A stretch of 64,000 nt of DNA from Leucobacter luti (GCF_004217175.1 NZ_SHKI01000005.1:372001-436000); one strand, 5' to 3'; shown: positions 26,012-34,413, counted from the stretch's first letter. Numbers and translations are program-made. Notes: a model not told the origin generated them from the sequence alone.

Positions 26012-27415
26012 GTGATCACCGAAGCCGAAGTGCGCCTCCCGCGACCACCCGGGGTGATTCGCCGCGCGCTCGCCGCGCACCCGATCGTGGTCGACGTCTT
26101 CATCGTGGTCTGGTTCGTAATCGGCAGCCTGTTCGGGGTGCTGATCGACCTCCTCAGCGCCGCGAGCTGGCAAGACGGGCAGCCCGAGACCTGGTTCGGG
26201 ATCCCGCCCCACCTCGACTGGCCCCTGTGGCCGCTCACCGCGCTCCGGGTTGCCGCGATCGGCACCGCGCTGATGCTGCGCCGTAAGTTCCCGCTCGCGG
26301 GGTTGATCGTCGTCGTGCTCGCGATGTTCGGCGACCAGGGCACGCAGGGCTTCGCGAACGGCGTTGCGCTGCTCTTCCTCCTCTACGCGGTCCCCGTCTA
26401 CCGCAGCGTCCCCGCCGGCTGGATCGGCTACGGGATCGCGCTGGGCGGCACGCTGCTGCAGTTCGGTCTCGATGTGCACCGCGAGTCGTCGCAGGTGGGG
26501 CAGATCGGCCCCGGTGGCGTGCTCATCGCCGAGAGCGGGGCGGTGGTGCGCAGCCCCACCGAGTTCATCGGGATCAGCCTGCTCAGTGCGCTGTGGCTGC
26601 TCGCCATCCTCATGCTGGGGATCAACCTCGGCAACCGGCGCCGCTACCTCGAAGCGGTGATCGACCGGGCGCACCAGCTCGCGCGCGAACGCCACCAGCT
26701 CGCGCAGCTCGCGGTGGCGGAGGAGCGCTCCCGCATCGCGCGCGAGCTTCACGACATCGTCGCCCACTCGGTCTCGGTGATGATCGCGCTCTCCGAGGGG
26801 GCGGCCCGCGCCGCGGAGGTGGCCCCCGAAGCCGCCGCCGACGCAATGCGGCGCAGCGCAGAGACCGGGCGCACCGCGCTCGGAGAGATGCGCCGCCTGC
26901 TCGGCGCGCTGCACGCGCCGGAGAACGAGCCTGAGCTTGTGCCGCAGCCGGGGGTGCAGGATCTCCCCGAGCTGGTGCAGAGTTTCACGAACGCGGGGCT
27001 CCGCGTGGCGCTCGACATCACGGGGGAGGACTCCGGCGACCGCGGCCAGGAGCTCGCGATCTACCGGATCGTGCAGGAGGGCCTCACGAACGTGCTGCGC
27101 TACGCGGGCACCGGTGCCCGCGCCCAGGTGCAGGTGCAGCGCCTCGCCGATCGCACCAGCGTGGAGGTGCGCGACTTCGGCCGCGCGTCCGGCGCCACCC
27201 ACCCGGTCACGGGAATCGGCTCGGGGCGCGGGCTCGCCGGGCTCAGCGAGCGCGCCCGCGTCTTTGGCGGGCACATCGAGTCCGGCCCCGTGCCCGAGCA
27301 CGCGGGCGGGGGGTGGCGCCTCTGGGCGGTGCTCCCGGTGAGCCCCGCGGCGAGCTCGGGGACCCCCGACAGCGACCACACGACCGAGAACCCAGAGAGT
27401 GAACCCCATGACTGA
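26012..27415 (+). CDS. NarL-type sensor histidine kinase
   Basis: The 467-residue protein has about five N-terminal membrane helices (residues 25-210) with little outside the membrane, then HisKA_3 with the phospho-acceptor His247 in ARELHDIVAHSVSVM, and an HATPase domain with GLTNVLRYAGTG and GSGRGLAGLSERA. The few extracytoplasmic residues suggest sensing within the membrane, as in kinases tied to ABC exporters. It overlaps the regulator gene by eight bases. It probably controls the exporter just upstream. Confidence 0.9.
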   Translation: MITEAEVRLPRPPGVIRRALAAHPIVVDVFIVVWFVIGSLFGVLIDLLSAASWQDGQPETWFGIPPHLDWPLWPLTALRVAAIGTALMLRRKFPLAGLIVVVLAMFGDQGTQGFANGVALLFLLYAVPVYRSVPAGWIGYGIALGGTLLQFGLDVHRESSQVGQIGPGGVLIAESGAVVRSPTEFIGISLLSALWLLAILMLGINLGNRRRYLEAVIDRAHQLARERHQLAQLAVAEERSRIARELHDIVAHSVSVMIALSEGAARAAEVAPEAAADAMRRSAETGRTALGEMRRLLGALHAPENEPELVPQPGVQDLPELVQSFTNAGLRVALDITGEDSGDRGQELAIYRIVQEGLTNVLRYAGTGARAQVQVQRLADRTSVEVRDFGRASGATHPVTGIGSGRGLAGLSERARVFGGHIESGPVPEHAGGGWRLWAVLPVSPAASSGTPDSDHTTENPESEPHD

Positions 27416-28121
27416 CACACCGATCCGCGTGATGCTCGTTGACGACCAGGAACTGATCCGCACCGGCTTCCGTCTTGTGCTCCTGGGCGAGCCCGGCATC
27501 GACGTGATCGCTGAGGCATCGGACGGCGCCGCCGCACTCGCCCAGCTCGAGCGCCTCGCCGCGGAGGGGGCCAGTTGCGACATCGTGCTCATGGACGTGC
27601 GCATGCCGGGCATGAACGGCATCGACGCGACCCGGGAGATCGCCGAGCGATTCCCCGCGGTGAAGGTCGTGGTGCTCACCACTTTCGACCTCGACGAGTA
27701 CGCGACCGGGGCGATTCAGGCCGGGGCGAGCGGCTTCCTCCTCAAAGACGCGCGCCCCACCGAGCTCGTCGACGCGATCCGCCGGGTCGCGGCGGGCGAC
27801 GCCACGATGGCCCCCAGCGTCACGAAGCGCCTCCTTGAGCAGCTGCGAGCCACGGGCGGGCTCCCCGCGCAGGACGACGCCCAGCCGGGGGTGCCGGGCG
27901 CGGCGGCGGGAGCGGGCGTCGCGCCCGAACTCGCGGTGCTCACCGAGCGGGAGCTCGACGTGCTGCGGCTCATCGCGGAGGGGAAGAACAACGGTGAGAT
28001 CAGCGCCGAGCTCTTCCTCTCAGAATCTACGGTGAAGACGCACGTGGGGCGGGTGCTGTCGAAGCTCCAGCTGCGCGATCGCGTGCACGCCGTGATCTTC
28101 GCAAAACAGCACGGGCTCTGA
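27408..28121 (+). CDS. NarL/FixJ-type response regulator
   Basis: The 237-residue protein has a receiver domain with Asp12/Asp13 and phospho-acceptor Asp63 in LMDVRMPG, then Lys in FLLKDARP, a Gly/Ala linker near residue 155, and a LuxR-type HTH with LTERELDVLRLIAEGKNNGE and SESTVKTHVGRVLSKL. ATG 27408 lies within the end of the kinase gene; an in-frame GTG at 27399 is possible. Partner of the kinase upstream. Confidence 0.93.
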   Translation: MTDTPIRVMLVDDQELIRTGFRLVLLGEPGIDVIAEASDGAAALAQLERLAAEGASCDIVLMDVRMPGMNGIDATREIAERFPAVKVVVLTTFDLDEYATGAIQAGASGFLLKDARPTELVDAIRRVAAGDATMAPSVTKRLLEQLRATGGLPAQDDAQPGVPGAAAGAGVAPELAVLTERELDVLRLIAEGKNNGEISAELFLSESTVKTHVGRVLSKLQLRDRVHAVIFAKQHGL

Positions 28122-28144
28122 GGCGATGCCAAAGGTGTTGCGGC

Positions 28145-28150
28145 TAGGCT
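28145..28150 (+). promoter_or_regulatory. -10 box of coaD (TAGGCT, 6 bases)
   Basis: TAGGCT ends six bases before ATG 28157. Confidence 0.5.
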
Positions 28151-28156
28151 AGACGC

Positions 28157-28651
28157 ATGACCAATATCGCTGTCGTCCCGGGATCGTTCGATCCCGTCAC
28201 CCTGGGGCACCTCGACGTAATTCGACGCGCCGCCGGGGTGTTCGACCAGGTGCATGTCCTGGTCGTGCACAACCCCGGCAAGGACGCGATGCTGCCGCTG
28301 TCTGAGCGCGTCGGCCTGATCCAGAAGTCGATCGCGGAAGATCCGGATATTCCGGACAACATCCTCGTCGCGTCCTGGTCGGTCGGGCTGCTCGTCGACT
28401 ACTGCACCGAGGTGGGTGCCTCCGTACTCGTCAAGGGCATCCGATCGCAGATCGACGTGGCCTACGAAACGCCGATGGTGCTCATGAACCGCAGCCTCGC
28501 CGGTGTCGAAACCGTCTTCATGCTGCCGGATCCCGCCCACGCCCACGTATCGAGCACGCTCGTGCGCCAGGTGTCGTCGCTCGGCGGCGACGTGAGCCCC
28601 TACGTGCCGCCCGCCGTGGCCCGTTTCCTCGACAAGACGCGACCCGCCTGA
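28157..28651 (+). CDS. coaD: Phosphopantetheine adenylyltransferase
   Basis: The 164-residue nucleotidyltransferase makes dephospho-CoA from 4'-phosphopantetheine and ATP. The family start [17 protein letters not shown] contains the (T/H)xGH motif; [12 protein letters not shown] and [18 protein letters not shown] complete the site. Its stop overlaps the next ATG as TGATG. It begins the conserved row coaD-DUF177-rpmF-rnc-mutM. Confidence 0.97.
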   Translation: MTNIAVVPGSFDPVTLGHLDVIRRAAGVFDQVHVLVVHNPGKDAMLPLSERVGLIQKSIAEDPDIPDNILVASWSVGLLVDYCTEVGASVLVKGIRSQIDVAYETPMVLMNRSLAGVETVFMLPDPAHAHVSSTLVRQVSSLGGDVSPYVPPAVARFLDKTRPA

Positions 28652-29265
28652 TGTCGGGGGAGACGAACGCCGCCACGAAGCGCGGCGGAGCCACGCGCGT
28701 GTTCGAAGAGAACATTCGCGACATCATGAACCGCCCGGGCGAGATGCGCGAGCGCTCGCGCACCATCGTGCTTCCCGAGAAATTCGGCGAGGCACTCGCT
28801 GAGATCCCCGCGGGGGCCGAGCTTGAGCTCGATGTGCGCCTGGAGTCTGTTCACGAGGGGATCCTCGTGTCCGCCGAGGCCCACACGACCATGCACGCCG
28901 AGTGCGGTCGCTGCCTGAAAGATTTCACCACGCCGTTTCAAGTCGAGTTTCAGGAGCTTTTCGCGTATACTCCTACGGAGGCCGACGAGTATGGGGTTCA
29001 CGGTGATCACGTGGATCTTGAACCCCCGCTCAGAGACGCGGTAGTGCTTGCACTGCCGTTCCAGCCTGTGTGTCGCCCGGACTGCCCGGGACTCGATCCC
29101 GAGTCCGGTGAGCTGCGCGATGCCGAGGCTGCGGTGCTGAACGACGTGGATATTGATCCGCGGTGGGCAGCGCTGGCTGGCTTTGACACCAGCGTCGTGG
29201 CCGAGACCGTCACGGCTGAAGTAGATCCTGGCGCGGGGGAGCACCCCGGGTCCGTAAGCAAGTAG
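28651..29265 (+). CDS. DUF177 (YceD) family protein
   Basis: The 204-residue protein contains the DUF177 core: [21 protein letters not shown], and [15 protein letters not shown] near the C-terminus. The family nearly always lies beside rpmF and is implicated in 23S rRNA or large-subunit maturation. The last cysteine of the usual CxxCxGLC pattern is replaced by Asp here. rpmF follows after 13 bases. The first 45 residues are basic and variable. Confidence 0.88.
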   Translation: MSGETNAATKRGGATRVFEENIRDIMNRPGEMRERSRTIVLPEKFGEALAEIPAGAELELDVRLESVHEGILVSAEAHTTMHAECGRCLKDFTTPFQVEFQELFAYTPTEADEYGVHGDHVDLEPPLRDAVVLALPFQPVCRPDCPGLDPESGELRDAEAAVLNDVDIDPRWAALAGFDTSVVAETVTAEVDPGAGEHPGSVSK

Positions 29266-29278
29266 GAAAGAGAACATC

Positions 29279-29482
29279 ATGGCTGTTCCCAAGCGGAAGA
29301 TGTCGCGCTCGAACACCCGTCACCGTCGTTCGGCGTGGAAGGCGATTGTTCCCACGCTCGTCAAGACTGAAGAAAACGGCAAGACTGTCTACAGCCTGCC
29401 GCACCGCGCTCGCGTGGTCGAGGATTCGCAGGGCACCCCCCTGTTCCTCGAGTACAAGGGCCGCAAGGTTGCTGACGTCTAA
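29279..29482 (+). CDS. rpmF: 50S ribosomal protein L32
   Basis: The 67-residue protein has the L32 start [19 protein letters not shown]. The middle lacks the CxxC pairs of zinc-binding L32 and reads [17 protein letters not shown], so this is the zinc-free form. GGAAAGAGAA lies upstream. It sits at the canonical place between DUF177 and rnc. Confidence 0.96.
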   Translation: MAVPKRKMSRSNTRHRRSAWKAIVPTLVKTEENGKTVYSLPHRARVVEDSQGTPLFLEYKGRKVADV

Positions 29483-29493
29483 GCACTGATCGC

Positions 29494-30231
29494 GTGAACG
29501 GGAACGATACGTCGCTCCCGCACACCGACCGGGACTCGCCGTCGGGGTCGCCTCAGGGCGACCTCGACGGCTTTCTCGTTTCACTCGGTGTTGCGGTAGA
29601 GCCAGAACTGGGCGAGCTCGCCCTCACCCACCGATCCTGGGCGTACGAGCACGGGGGCGCCCCGCACAACGAGCGCCTCGAATTTCTCGGCGACTCGATC
29701 CTCGGGCAGGCGGTCACGGTCAAGCTGTACCGCGACTACCCCGAGCTGAGCGAGGGGGAGCTGGCGAAGCGCCGCGCGGCGCTCGTGTCGACCACCGCGC
29801 TCGCCGAGGTCGCCCGCGCCCTCGGGATCGGCGCCGTGCTCAAGCTCGGTCGCGGTGAGGACCTCACCGGCGGGCGCGAGAAGGAATCGCTGCTCGCGGA
29901 CTCCGTCGAGGCGATCATCGGCGCCGTGTACCTGTCGGCGGGCGCCGCGGAGGCGGAGCGCTTTGTGCTGCGCCTCATGGAGACGCTCCTCGTTGACCCG
30001 GACCGCTTTACCGACGCGCTCGATCCGAAGACGGCTCTGCAGCAGGAGGCCGCCAGGCGTGGCCTGCCGCACCCGCCGTACGACACCACGGGCTCCGGTC
30101 CGGATCACGACCGGCGCTACGCGTCGCGCGTGACGGTCGACCGGGTCACGGGCTACGGCACGGGCACGAGTAAGAAGAACGCCGAGCTCGCGGCAGCGCG
30201 AGACGCGGTCTCCCAGCTCCGCAGGCGCTAG
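29494..30231 (+). CDS. rnc: Ribonuclease III
   Basis: The 245-residue enzyme cuts double-stranded RNA, including rRNA precursors. The catalytic signature [13 protein letters not shown] is near residue 52; the acidic residues [16 protein letters not shown] follow, and the C-terminal dsRNA-binding domain spans about residues 170-245 with [16 protein letters not shown] and [17 protein letters not shown]. The GTG start has no strong ribosome site and is 11 bases after rpmF. A 25-residue polar tail precedes the domain. Confidence 0.95.
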   Translation: MNGNDTSLPHTDRDSPSGSPQGDLDGFLVSLGVAVEPELGELALTHRSWAYEHGGAPHNERLEFLGDSILGQAVTVKLYRDYPELSEGELAKRRAALVSTTALAEVARALGIGAVLKLGRGEDLTGGREKESLLADSVEAIIGAVYLSAGAAEAERFVLRLMETLLVDPDRFTDALDPKTALQQEAARRGLPHPPYDTTGSGPDHDRRYASRVTVDRVTGYGTGTSKKNAELAAARDAVSQLRRR

Positions 30232-30232
30232 C

Positions 30233-31366
30233 GTGCCCGAGCTCCCCGAGGTCGAGGTGGTGCGCGCCGGGCTCGCGCCCGCCGTGACCGGTGCGCGGGT
30301 GATTGCCGCCGAGGTGCGCGATGCACGCGCACTGAAGCGGCACACCCCGCTCGCCGGCGACGACGGCCTTGGCGGGCACGGCGTGACCATGCCGGCCGCG
30401 GCCGCCGCCGAGCGTGCCGCCGACTTCGAGCGCCGCGTCACGGGCCTGCGGCTCGGCGCGCCCGCCCGGCGCGGCAAGTTCATGTGGCTGCCGGTGTCGG
30501 GTGGCGCGGGTGCTGGCGCGGAGGACGGTGTTGCGGCTGGCGGTGATGGCGGTGCCGCCGGTTCTGGCGGTGCCGGTGGTGCTGGCGCGGAGGAAGCTGC
30601 TGGCGCGCGAGTCGCCGCCGAGCGCTGGGCGCTCCTCGCGCACCTCGGCATGAGCGGGCAGTTGCTGCTGCGCGACACCGCGGCGGAGGATGACCGGCAC
30701 GTGCGGATCCGCCTGTGGATCGACCACCCCGAGCACGGCGAGCTGCGCCTCGACTTCGCCGACCAGCGCCTCTTTGGCTCGCTCGCGCTCGACCGGCTCG
30801 CGCCCACCCGCGACGGCGCCCCCGGCGGCAGCGTTCCCGGTGCTGGTGCTGGTGCTGGTGCTGGCGTGGGTGCTGGCGCGTCGCGCGCGGCTTCGGTGGG
30901 GGAACCGCTGCTCCCCGTGCAGGCGGCGCGGATCGCCCGCGACCCGCTCGACCCGTTCTTCGACGACGCGGCGTTCGTCGCCGCCGTGCGCGGCAGATCC
31001 TCCGGGATTAAGAAGCTCGTCCTCGACCAGGCGCTCGTCAGCGGTGTCGGTAACATCTACGCGGACGAGGCGCTGTGGCGCGCCCGTCTGCACCCTGAGA
31101 CGCCGGGCCGGGCGCTCAGTGCGCGGAAGCTCGCGGAGCTGCTCGGCGCGCTGCGCGACGTCTTCGCGCAGGCGCTCGCGGAGGGCGGCACCAGCTTTGA
31201 CGAGCAATACGTCAACGTGAACGGGCAGGCGGGGTATTTCGCGCACAGCCTGAACGCGTACGGCCGCGGTGGCGAGGCGTGCCCACGGTGCGGTGACCCG
31301 ATCAGGCGGGTGCCGTTCGGCGGCCGGTCGAGCCACTACTGCCCGCGGTGTCAGCGCGGGCGGTAG
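30233..31366 (+). CDS. mutM: Formamidopyrimidine-DNA glycosylase with long low-complexity inserts
   Basis: MutM excises oxidised purines and nicks the site. The protein starts with PELPEVEVV (catalytic Pro2 and Glu3 after Met removal), has the Lys loop ARRGKFMWL, and the Met loop [10 protein letters not shown], then [20 protein letters not shown] and the zinc finger CPRCGD...SHYCPRCQ. The length of 377 residues exceeds the usual 270-300. Two Gly/Ala-rich inserts cause this: about residues 90-125, between the Lys and Met loops, and about 195-222. Both lie at surface loops. GTG 30233 is one base after the rnc stop. Confidence 0.95.
   Translation: MPELPEVEVVRAGLAPAVTGARVIAAEVRDARALKRHTPLAGDDGLGGHGVTMPAAAAAERAADFERRVTGLRLGAPARRGKFMWLPVSGGAGAGAEDGVAAGGDGGAAGSGGAGGAGAEEAAGARVAAERWALLAHLGMSGQLLLRDTAAEDDRHVRIRLWIDHPEHGELRLDFADQRLFGSLALDRLAPTRDGAPGGSVPGAGAGAGAGVGAGASRAASVGEPLLPVQAARIARDPLDPFFDDAAFVAAVRGRSSGIKKLVLDQALVSGVGNIYADEALWRARLHPETPGRALSARKLAELLGALRDVFAQALAEGGTSFDEQYVNVNGQAGYFAHSLNAYGRGGEACPRCGDPIRRVPFGGRSSHYCPRCQRGR
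30509..30594 (+). repeat. 17-bp direct repeats inside mutM
   Basis: GGTGCTGGCGCGGAGGA occurs at 30509-30525 and 30578-30594 (period 69, in frame) within the first low-complexity insert. Confidence 0.85.
30839..30862 (+). repeat. Hexanucleotide tandem repeat (GGTGCT)4 inside mutM
   Basis: Four perfect GGTGCT units, followed by degenerate ones to 30880, encode the (Gly-Ala)n stretch of the second insert. Confidence 0.85.
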
Positions 31367-31453
31367 GCGAGCTGAGCTCGCGCGCCTCCCGCCGCGGGGC
31401 ACGCCGCCCGCGTGCCAGACGGGGATTCCCAGGCCTCTGAGAGCGTCGCTGCG

Positions 31454-31459
31454 TAGCAT
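31454..31459 (+). promoter_or_regulatory. -10 box of gene at 31466 (TAGCAT, 6 bases)
   Basis: TAGCAT ends six bases before ATG 31466. Confidence 0.5.
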
Positions 31460-31465
31460 CTCCCC

Positions 31466-31939
31466 ATGGCCCGAAGCAGCTTCAGTGATCATCCAGCGCG
31501 CTGGATCGTGGGTGCGTTTTCGGTCCTCGTGCTCGCCCCGGTCCTCGCGGCCATCGCGACCTACGCGTGGGTGCACAACTCGAACAACGCAGCCGCGCAG
31601 CAGCTTGAACACGGACTCCTCGCGCTGGAGGTGCCCGCGGGGGCCGAGGTGGTCGACTCAAGCTGGTTGGTGTCGCGGTTCGCCCCGGCGGGGAACGGGA
31701 CGCAGTACGCCGGAGTGCTGCTGGTCCGCAGCGACCTGACGCAGGAGGCGCTGGGGGCTGCCTACGAGGCCCAGCCTGGGAGTCCGCGCGTGGCCGCCGC
31801 GGATGACGACAGCGTCGCGCGGTTGGCCGGGCAGCTCGATTCGGGCGAAGACCTGCACCAGCCGGGCACGTACCTGGTCGTGGACCTGGACGAGCCGACC
31901 TCGACGCTGCTCAGCAGCGTCGACCTGCGGGGGCACTAA
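31466..31939 (+). CDS. Small single-pass membrane protein, unknown
   Basis: The protein has 157 residues. One helix (WIVGAFSVLVLAPVLAAIATYAW, residues 13-35, shown in part by its ends) anchors a soluble domain, probably outside. The domain contains LEVPAGAEVVDSSWLVSRF and a repeated strand pattern GVLLVRSDL and TYLVVDLDEP. I do not recognise a family. It stands alone between mutM and the transglutaminase-like gene. Confidence 0.65.
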   Translation: MARSSFSDHPARWIVGAFSVLVLAPVLAAIATYAWVHNSNNAAAQQLEHGLLALEVPAGAEVVDSSWLVSRFAPAGNGTQYAGVLLVRSDLTQEALGAAYEAQPGSPRVAAADDDSVARLAGQLDSGEDLHQPGTYLVVDLDEPTSTLLSSVDLRGH

Positions 31940-32051
31940 AAAGGGAAACGCGGATGCTCAGTGCGGGGGCGGAGCTAGCGCGATATCGACCCCGGTGCGC
32001 CGCGGGTGCGAACGAGACCGCGAGCTCGAGGTCACCTGCGCGGCCCGTGTG

Positions 32052-32057
32052 TACGAT
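32052..32057 (+). promoter_or_regulatory. -10 box (TACGAT, 6 bases) of the ten-codon ORF
   Basis: TACGAT ends six bases before ATG 32064, so the first codon read by a leaderless start would be that of the small ORF, not of the gene at 32093. Confidence 0.45.
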
Positions 32058-32063
32058 GGCCAT

Positions 32064-32096
32064 ATGTCACAGCCCCAGCGAGCCCCACGCCCATGA
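32064..32096 (+). CDS. Ten-codon leaderless ORF overlapping the transglutaminase-like start
   Basis: The ORF reads MSQPQRAPRP and stops at TGA 32094-32096, which overlaps the next gene's ATG as ATGA. With the TACGAT box six bases upstream it looks like a leaderless upstream ORF that delivers ribosomes to the main gene by termination-reinitiation. Nothing in the peptide suggests a function of its own. Confidence 0.4.
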   Translation: MSQPQRAPRP

Positions 32097-32824
32097 GAAC
32101 CGTCGCTCGCTTGGCGACGCCGTGGTACCGGCGCGGGGCACACCGTTCCGGCACCGGTCCCACCAATCCGGGATCAACGGCTGCAACCGCGATCCTTGAC
32201 TACGAGTCGCCCGCGATCGTCGACCTGGTGGCTGAGGCCCGGGCGGTGGCCGGATCGGACGAGCCCGTCGCGATCCTCGCTGCGGCGCACGCGGCAATTC
32301 GCGACGGGGTGCGTGCGGTGTACGCGCTCGATGAGCGAAACCCCGCGTCGCGCACATACGCGCGCGGCTTTGGGTCCTGCAGTCAGCGGCTCGCAATTCT
32401 CGAGAGTGCGGCACGCGCAATCGGTGTGCCGACCAGGGTGCGTGCGCTGCTCGTTGACCGCTCGTTCTGGTACCCGCGGTTTGGGCGGGTCCGGTTCGCC
32501 CTCCCTGACCAGATTCTGCTGGCGTGGCCGGAGTTCAATGTCGGCGGCTGGCGCCCGGCCGCCGAGCTGTTCGGGCCGCTCGGGTGCCGCGGCGGTGGCG
32601 GCTTCAGCAACTCCGGCAGCGAGACGTTGTTTGAGGCGGTGGGGCGGTGCGCCATCGACTGGGACGGCACAACGGGTGACAGCGCGTACGATCTGTCTCG
32701 ATTCGTGCGCGCGGACCTCGGCTATTTCGCCGACCGCGACGAGGCGTTCGCGCGGCTCGGCCAGACACTCTGTGCCCCCGTGCGCGCTGTGGCTGACGTC
32801 ACACTGCGCCGTGTAGCGGCGTAG
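32093..32824 (+). CDS. Transglutaminase-like domain protein
   Basis: The protein has 243 residues. The transglutaminase-like core shows FGSCSQRLAILESAARAIGV, holding the candidate nucleophile Cys, then PTRVRALLVDRSFWYPRFG. At the position where the family usually reads HAWVE, this protein has LAWPEF, so the catalytic His is not at its usual site. DWDGTTGDSAYDLSRFV follows. It may be a non-enzymatic or altered member. The ATG at 32093 overlaps the stop of the ten-codon ORF. A GCGGC/GCCGC hairpin follows the stop. Confidence 0.7.
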   Translation: MRTVARLATPWYRRGAHRSGTGPTNPGSTAATAILDYESPAIVDLVAEARAVAGSDEPVAILAAAHAAIRDGVRAVYALDERNPASRTYARGFGSCSQRLAILESAARAIGVPTRVRALLVDRSFWYPRFGRVRFALPDQILLAWPEFNVGGWRPAAELFGPLGCRGGGGFSNSGSETLFEAVGRCAIDWDGTTGDSAYDLSRFVRADLGYFADRDEAFARLGQTLCAPVRAVADVTLRRVAA

Positions 32825-32852
32825 CGGCTTCGCCGCGCAACTGTGTGCTGGC

Positions 32853-32896
32853 GGAGCCGCGTTGCTGCGGAGCCCCGGAGCCGCGTTGCTGCGGAG
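32853..32896 (+). repeat. Two 20-bp direct repeats with a 24-bp period
   Basis: GGAGCCGCGTTGCTGCGGAG occurs exactly at 32853-32872 and 32877-32896 between the transglutaminase-like and GNAT genes. The period matches that of the repeats at 13759-13803. Confidence 0.8.
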
Positions 32897-32950
32897 TCGG
32901 ATCGCGCCGGGCGGATCCGGGATCGTACGCCCCGCCCAGGCGTCACTCGC

Positions 32951-32956
32951 TACGCT
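32951..32956 (+). promoter_or_regulatory. -10 box of GNAT gene (TACGCT, 6 bases)
   Basis: TACGCT ends six bases before GTG 32963. Confidence 0.5.
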
Positions 32957-32962
32957 GGTCTC

Positions 32963-33511
32963 GTGCCCTCACCGTCCCCACTCGCGAGCGATCGGCTCGT
33001 CCTCCGCCCATTCGACGCGATCCTCAGTGAGGCGCGGGCCCGCTATCAGGCGCTGCCCGAGGTCGCCCGCTACCTCTACCGCCCGCCGCTCACGCCCGAG
33101 CAGAGCCGGGACTCCGCGCTGCGCAACCCGGAGCGCCGGTTCGAGCGCGCGGGGGATCAGCTCCTCTTCGCGGTGGTGGGCGCGGGCGACGGCGCGCTCG
33201 TGGGCGAGGTGGTTGCGACGCTCGAGAACCCGGCCGCCGGCCAGGTTGAGGTCGGCTGGATCTTCGACCCGGCGAGCGCGGGCCGCGGCTACGCGACCGA
33301 GGCGGCGCTGCTGCTGCTTGGCGCCCTGTTCGCGGAGCACCGCGCGCACCGCATCTTCGCCCGGCTGGACGTCGAGAACGACGCATCCCGGCGGATCTGT
33401 GAGCGCCTGGGCATGCGCCAAGAGGCGCACCTGGTGGAGAACGACCTCGACGGCGAGCGGCGGGGCTCGGAGTACGTGTACGCGATCCTCGCCCGCGAGT
33501 TTGCGGCGTAG
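32963..33511 (+). CDS. GNAT-family N-acetyltransferase (RimJ/RimL-like)
   Basis: The 182-residue protein starts with LASDRLVLRPF, the usual RimJ/RimL-type beta strand, has GEVVATLENPAAGQVEVGWI, the acetyl-CoA loop PASAGRGYATEAALLLL, and RIFARLDVENDASRRICERL followed by LGMRQEAHLVEND. The acceptor is unknown; such enzymes act on protein N-termini or small molecules. I chose GTG 32963 because of its -10 spacing; the frame is open further upstream through repeat sequence. Confidence 0.88.
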   Translation: MPSPSPLASDRLVLRPFDAILSEARARYQALPEVARYLYRPPLTPEQSRDSALRNPERRFERAGDQLLFAVVGAGDGALVGEVVATLENPAAGQVEVGWIFDPASAGRGYATEAALLLLGALFAEHRAHRIFARLDVENDASRRICERLGMRQEAHLVENDLDGERRGSEYVYAILAREFAA

Positions 33512-33607
33512 CCGGAGCGCGCGGGACCCGCGCGGTTCGGACCTTGCTCGGGTGCCCCGCCCGCGTCGGATACCATGAGCGAAACCCGCCATCCCGAGGA
33601 GGTTCGC

Positions 33608-34177
33608 GTGCGCGTCGTCGTCTCGGGTACCCATGGCAGCGGGAAGAGCACCCTCATCGCTGACTTTGCGGCGGCGCACCCCGCGTGGGAGATACTGCCC
33701 GATCCCTACGAGTATCTCGACTGGGCGGACGACGCGGCGGGAGCCGGGTCGTTTGGCGCGCAGTTGGTGCTCGCCGCGGCGCGGCTCCACGAACCGGCGG
33801 CGGCTCCCGTGCTCGCCGAGCGCGGCCCGATCGACTTCCTCGCCTACCTGCTCGCGCTCGAGCAGCTTGGCCGGCCGGGCGCCTCTGCCGCAGCGCTCGA
33901 GCGTGGGCGACGGCTCACCGTGCGCGCCGCCGCCGCGGTCGATCTGCAGGTGGTGCTCCCGCTCCACTGGGACGACGCGATCCGGGTGGGCGACGACGAG
34001 GACACCGAGCTTCGCGCCGCGATGAACGACGCGCTCTGCGAGCTCAGTGATGATCCCGACCTCACGGGCGCCTGCGAGGTTCTCGAGATCGCGGGGACGC
34101 CGGCTCTGCGGCTCGCGCAGCTTGAGGCCGCGATCCGCGCGCTTGAGCGTCCGCGGGCCGCTCCCCGCTCTCGCTGA
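33608..34177 (+). CDS. P-loop ATP/GTP-binding protein
   Basis: The 189-residue protein opens with RVVVSGTHGSGKSTLIADFA, a Walker A motif at its N-terminus, and has AERGPIDFLAYLLALE and LQVVLPLHWDDAIR, similar to AAA_28 or small kinase-like NTPases that phosphorylate small molecules. The substrate is unknown. GTG 33608 has GAGGAGG five bases upstream; an in-frame ATG at 33575 would add 11 residues. Confidence 0.75.
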   Translation: MRVVVSGTHGSGKSTLIADFAAAHPAWEILPDPYEYLDWADDAAGAGSFGAQLVLAAARLHEPAAAPVLAERGPIDFLAYLLALEQLGRPGASAAALERGRRLTVRAAAAVDLQVVLPLHWDDAIRVGDDEDTELRAAMNDALCELSDDPDLTGACEVLEIAGTPALRLAQLEAAIRALERPRAAPRSR

Positions 34178-34292
34178 GCGCCGGGTGCGCGGTGCGTGCC
34201 TCGGCTGCGGGGGCCTCGGTCGCGGTGCGCCCTGACCAGAGCACACCTCGGCCACAGCACCCCTCCAAACTCGCGGTAATTCCGTGAAGCAG

Positions 34293-34307
34293 AAATACCG
34301 CGTATTT
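34293..34307. promoter_or_regulatory. Inverted repeat upstream of aceA
   Basis: AAATAC-CGC-GTATTT is a perfect 6-bp inverted repeat 107 bases before the aceA ATG, in an AT-rich patch, and is a candidate operator. Confidence 0.4.
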
Positions 34308-34413
34308 TCACCCACGATTTGGCGCGTGTGTCGGTGCTGGGCGGTGCAGAGTGAGAAGTAGCCCAGAAAGGTCACCGCGATTGTGATCTGGCAATCACTA
34401 CAAAGGAGTCACC

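Noticed and set aside
25124..27682. A very long open frame on the minus strand opposite the ABC permease, kinase and regulator genes
   Set aside because: It is antisense to three genes with clear family motifs, its translation is Arg/His/Asp-rich without any domain, and high GC content makes such frames common.
34284..34311. Outer arms GTGA and TCAC around the aceA palindrome as a larger operator
   Set aside because: They are not symmetric about the centre of the inner repeat (five bases on one side, none on the other).
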